Assembly (NCBI RefSeq): GCF_000328475.2
Contig: NC_026479.1
Location: forward strand, 992,001-1,056,000
Length of the DNA: 64,000 nucleotides
Direction of reading: 5' to 3'
From: Mycosarcoma maydis
Lineage: Eukaryota; Basidiomycota; Ustilaginomycetes; Ustilaginales
In this document: in pieces, positions 63,488-64,000 of the stretch
How positions within the stretch are numbered: position 1 is the stretch's first letter
How the letters are laid out: every line of letters starts with the position of its first letter
Notes under the pieces: model-generated
Seen by the model: only the letters and a program-made list of their open reading frames with translations
What the model was told of the DNA's origin: nothing
The model's database searches: none
Made by a program: the position numbers and the translations under genes

Positions 63488-64000
63488 CCACTGGCGTGAC
63501 TTGAGTACTGGCCGCGAAGCGCGAATCCATCAAGACCGTGCGCCTCAGATTTCGAGCTGCTCCCCATACTGGAGAGTGTGGCGTGCATGTATCTGTTTGG
63601 TTATGAGCAGCATCTTGTCGGCTTTGTGCGGTTGCTATCACCCTTTCCAATACCACCGTCATCGCCGTTTATATCCGCGGATCAACTTTCATGAGTTTGG
63701 CGAAGCAACTTGGTGGAAACGGATCGTCCTGTTTCTGCTCGTCGTCAATGCTATCCGCCTGATGCAGCTGGTTGAGCTGTGCATTTGCGTTCAGAAGCCG
63801 ATATTGGCTTTTGGTGGAGGCTGTGGAGGCTGTGGAGGCTGCAGAGCCAGATGGTACTGGTGGCGCGTCGATGTTCGAGCAACTGTGTGCGCATACATGC
63901 GAGCAGCTTCTGCTGCAAAGACGCGCGCAACAAGCATGGCTCAACTCGCGTATACGCATTAAGTCCCGACAAGGCTCTGAGCCGACCCGTCGCACCGCCG
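63488..64000. other. right-edge region after the 2OG oxygenase
   Basis: 513 bases. The first 180 are probably 3' UTR. A 9-base GTGGAGGCT repeat lies near 63820-63845. The minus-strand open frame listed separately may be the tail of a gene beyond the window. Confidence 0.4.
63669..64000 (-). CDS. possible 3' end of a minus-strand gene, partial
   Basis: A minus-strand frame runs from the right edge to a stop at 63669-63671 without an interruption, giving about 110 visible codons. It reads through an Ala/Ser/Thr repeat (ASTASTAST, from the 9-base DNA repeat) and ends with LMKVDPRI. I see no domain. It may equally be a chance open frame in GC-rich sequence; the neighbouring window decides. Confidence 0.22.
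   Translation of the reverse strand, partial: AVRRVGSEPCRDLMRIRELSHACCARLCSRSCSHVCAHSCSNIDAPPVPSGSAASTASTASTKSQYRLLNANAQLNQLHQADSIDDEQKQDDPFPPSCFAKLMKVDPRI

Overview
The window looks like nuclear DNA of a smut fungus (Ustilaginomycetes, close to Ustilago, Sporisorium or Pseudozyma). Genes are mostly long single exons on both strands. The protein set is fungal and basidiomycete-like: a Dia-type formin, a velvet factor, a copper-radical glyoxal oxidase, a GPI-type chitin deacetylase, Vac8 and a KRE2/MNT1 mannosyltransferase. The few introns are short with GTAAGT/GTGAGT-like donors. There is no rRNA, tRNA, CRISPR array, recognisable transposon or bacterial operon. The species assignment is inference; the eukaryotic gene structure is seen directly.

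Left third (1-25.4 kb): 3' part of UTP18 (+); an ArsB/NhaD-type ion permease (-); MRM2, a mitochondrial rRNA 2'-O-methyltransferase with two introns (+); a four-helix membrane protein of unknown role (+); glutathione reductase GLR1 with a mitochondrial-type leader (+); a 2195-residue diaphanous-related formin (-); mitochondrial ribosomal protein mS23/RSM25 (+); a GPI-type chitin deacetylase (+); RNase P/MRP subunit POP4 (-).

Middle (25.4-45.1 kb): about 5 kb without a convincing gene, then a VelB-like velvet protein (+), COX13 (+, three exons), VAC8 (-, two exons, interrupted by a 100-N gap that appears artificial), a 1410-residue low-complexity protein (-) and glyoxal oxidase (-).

Right third (45.1-64 kb): COX7 (+, three exons, 65 residues), a Maf-family nucleotide pyrophosphatase (-, seven exons), D-amino-acid oxidase (-, six exons), PP4 regulatory subunit PSY2 (-), SSU-processome subunit UTP12 (-), a KRE2/MNT1-type mannosyltransferase (+) and a 2-oxoglutarate/Fe(II) oxygenase (+). 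The edge may hold the tail of another gene. I rebuilt the exon structures of MRM2, COX13, VAC8, COX7, the Maf gene and DAO by hand from splice sites and frame continuity.

The genes do not form one pathway. Several serve mitochondria (MRM2, GLR1, mS23, COX13, COX7), two serve the small-subunit processome (UTP18, UTP12), and several serve the cell surface or polarity (chitin deacetylase, glyoxal oxidase, mannosyltransferase, formin, VAC8).

The most unusual signal is not a gene. A family of 7-bp units, consensus A-W-T-C-R-Y-G (AATCACG, AATCGTG, ATTCACG, ATTCGTG), occurs singly, in inverted pairs and in tandem runs of up to six in many of the longer intergenic spaces. I saw it inside coding sequence only in the N-terminal leader of GLR1. 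Two unrelated sequences in the window also repeat with a 7-bp period.
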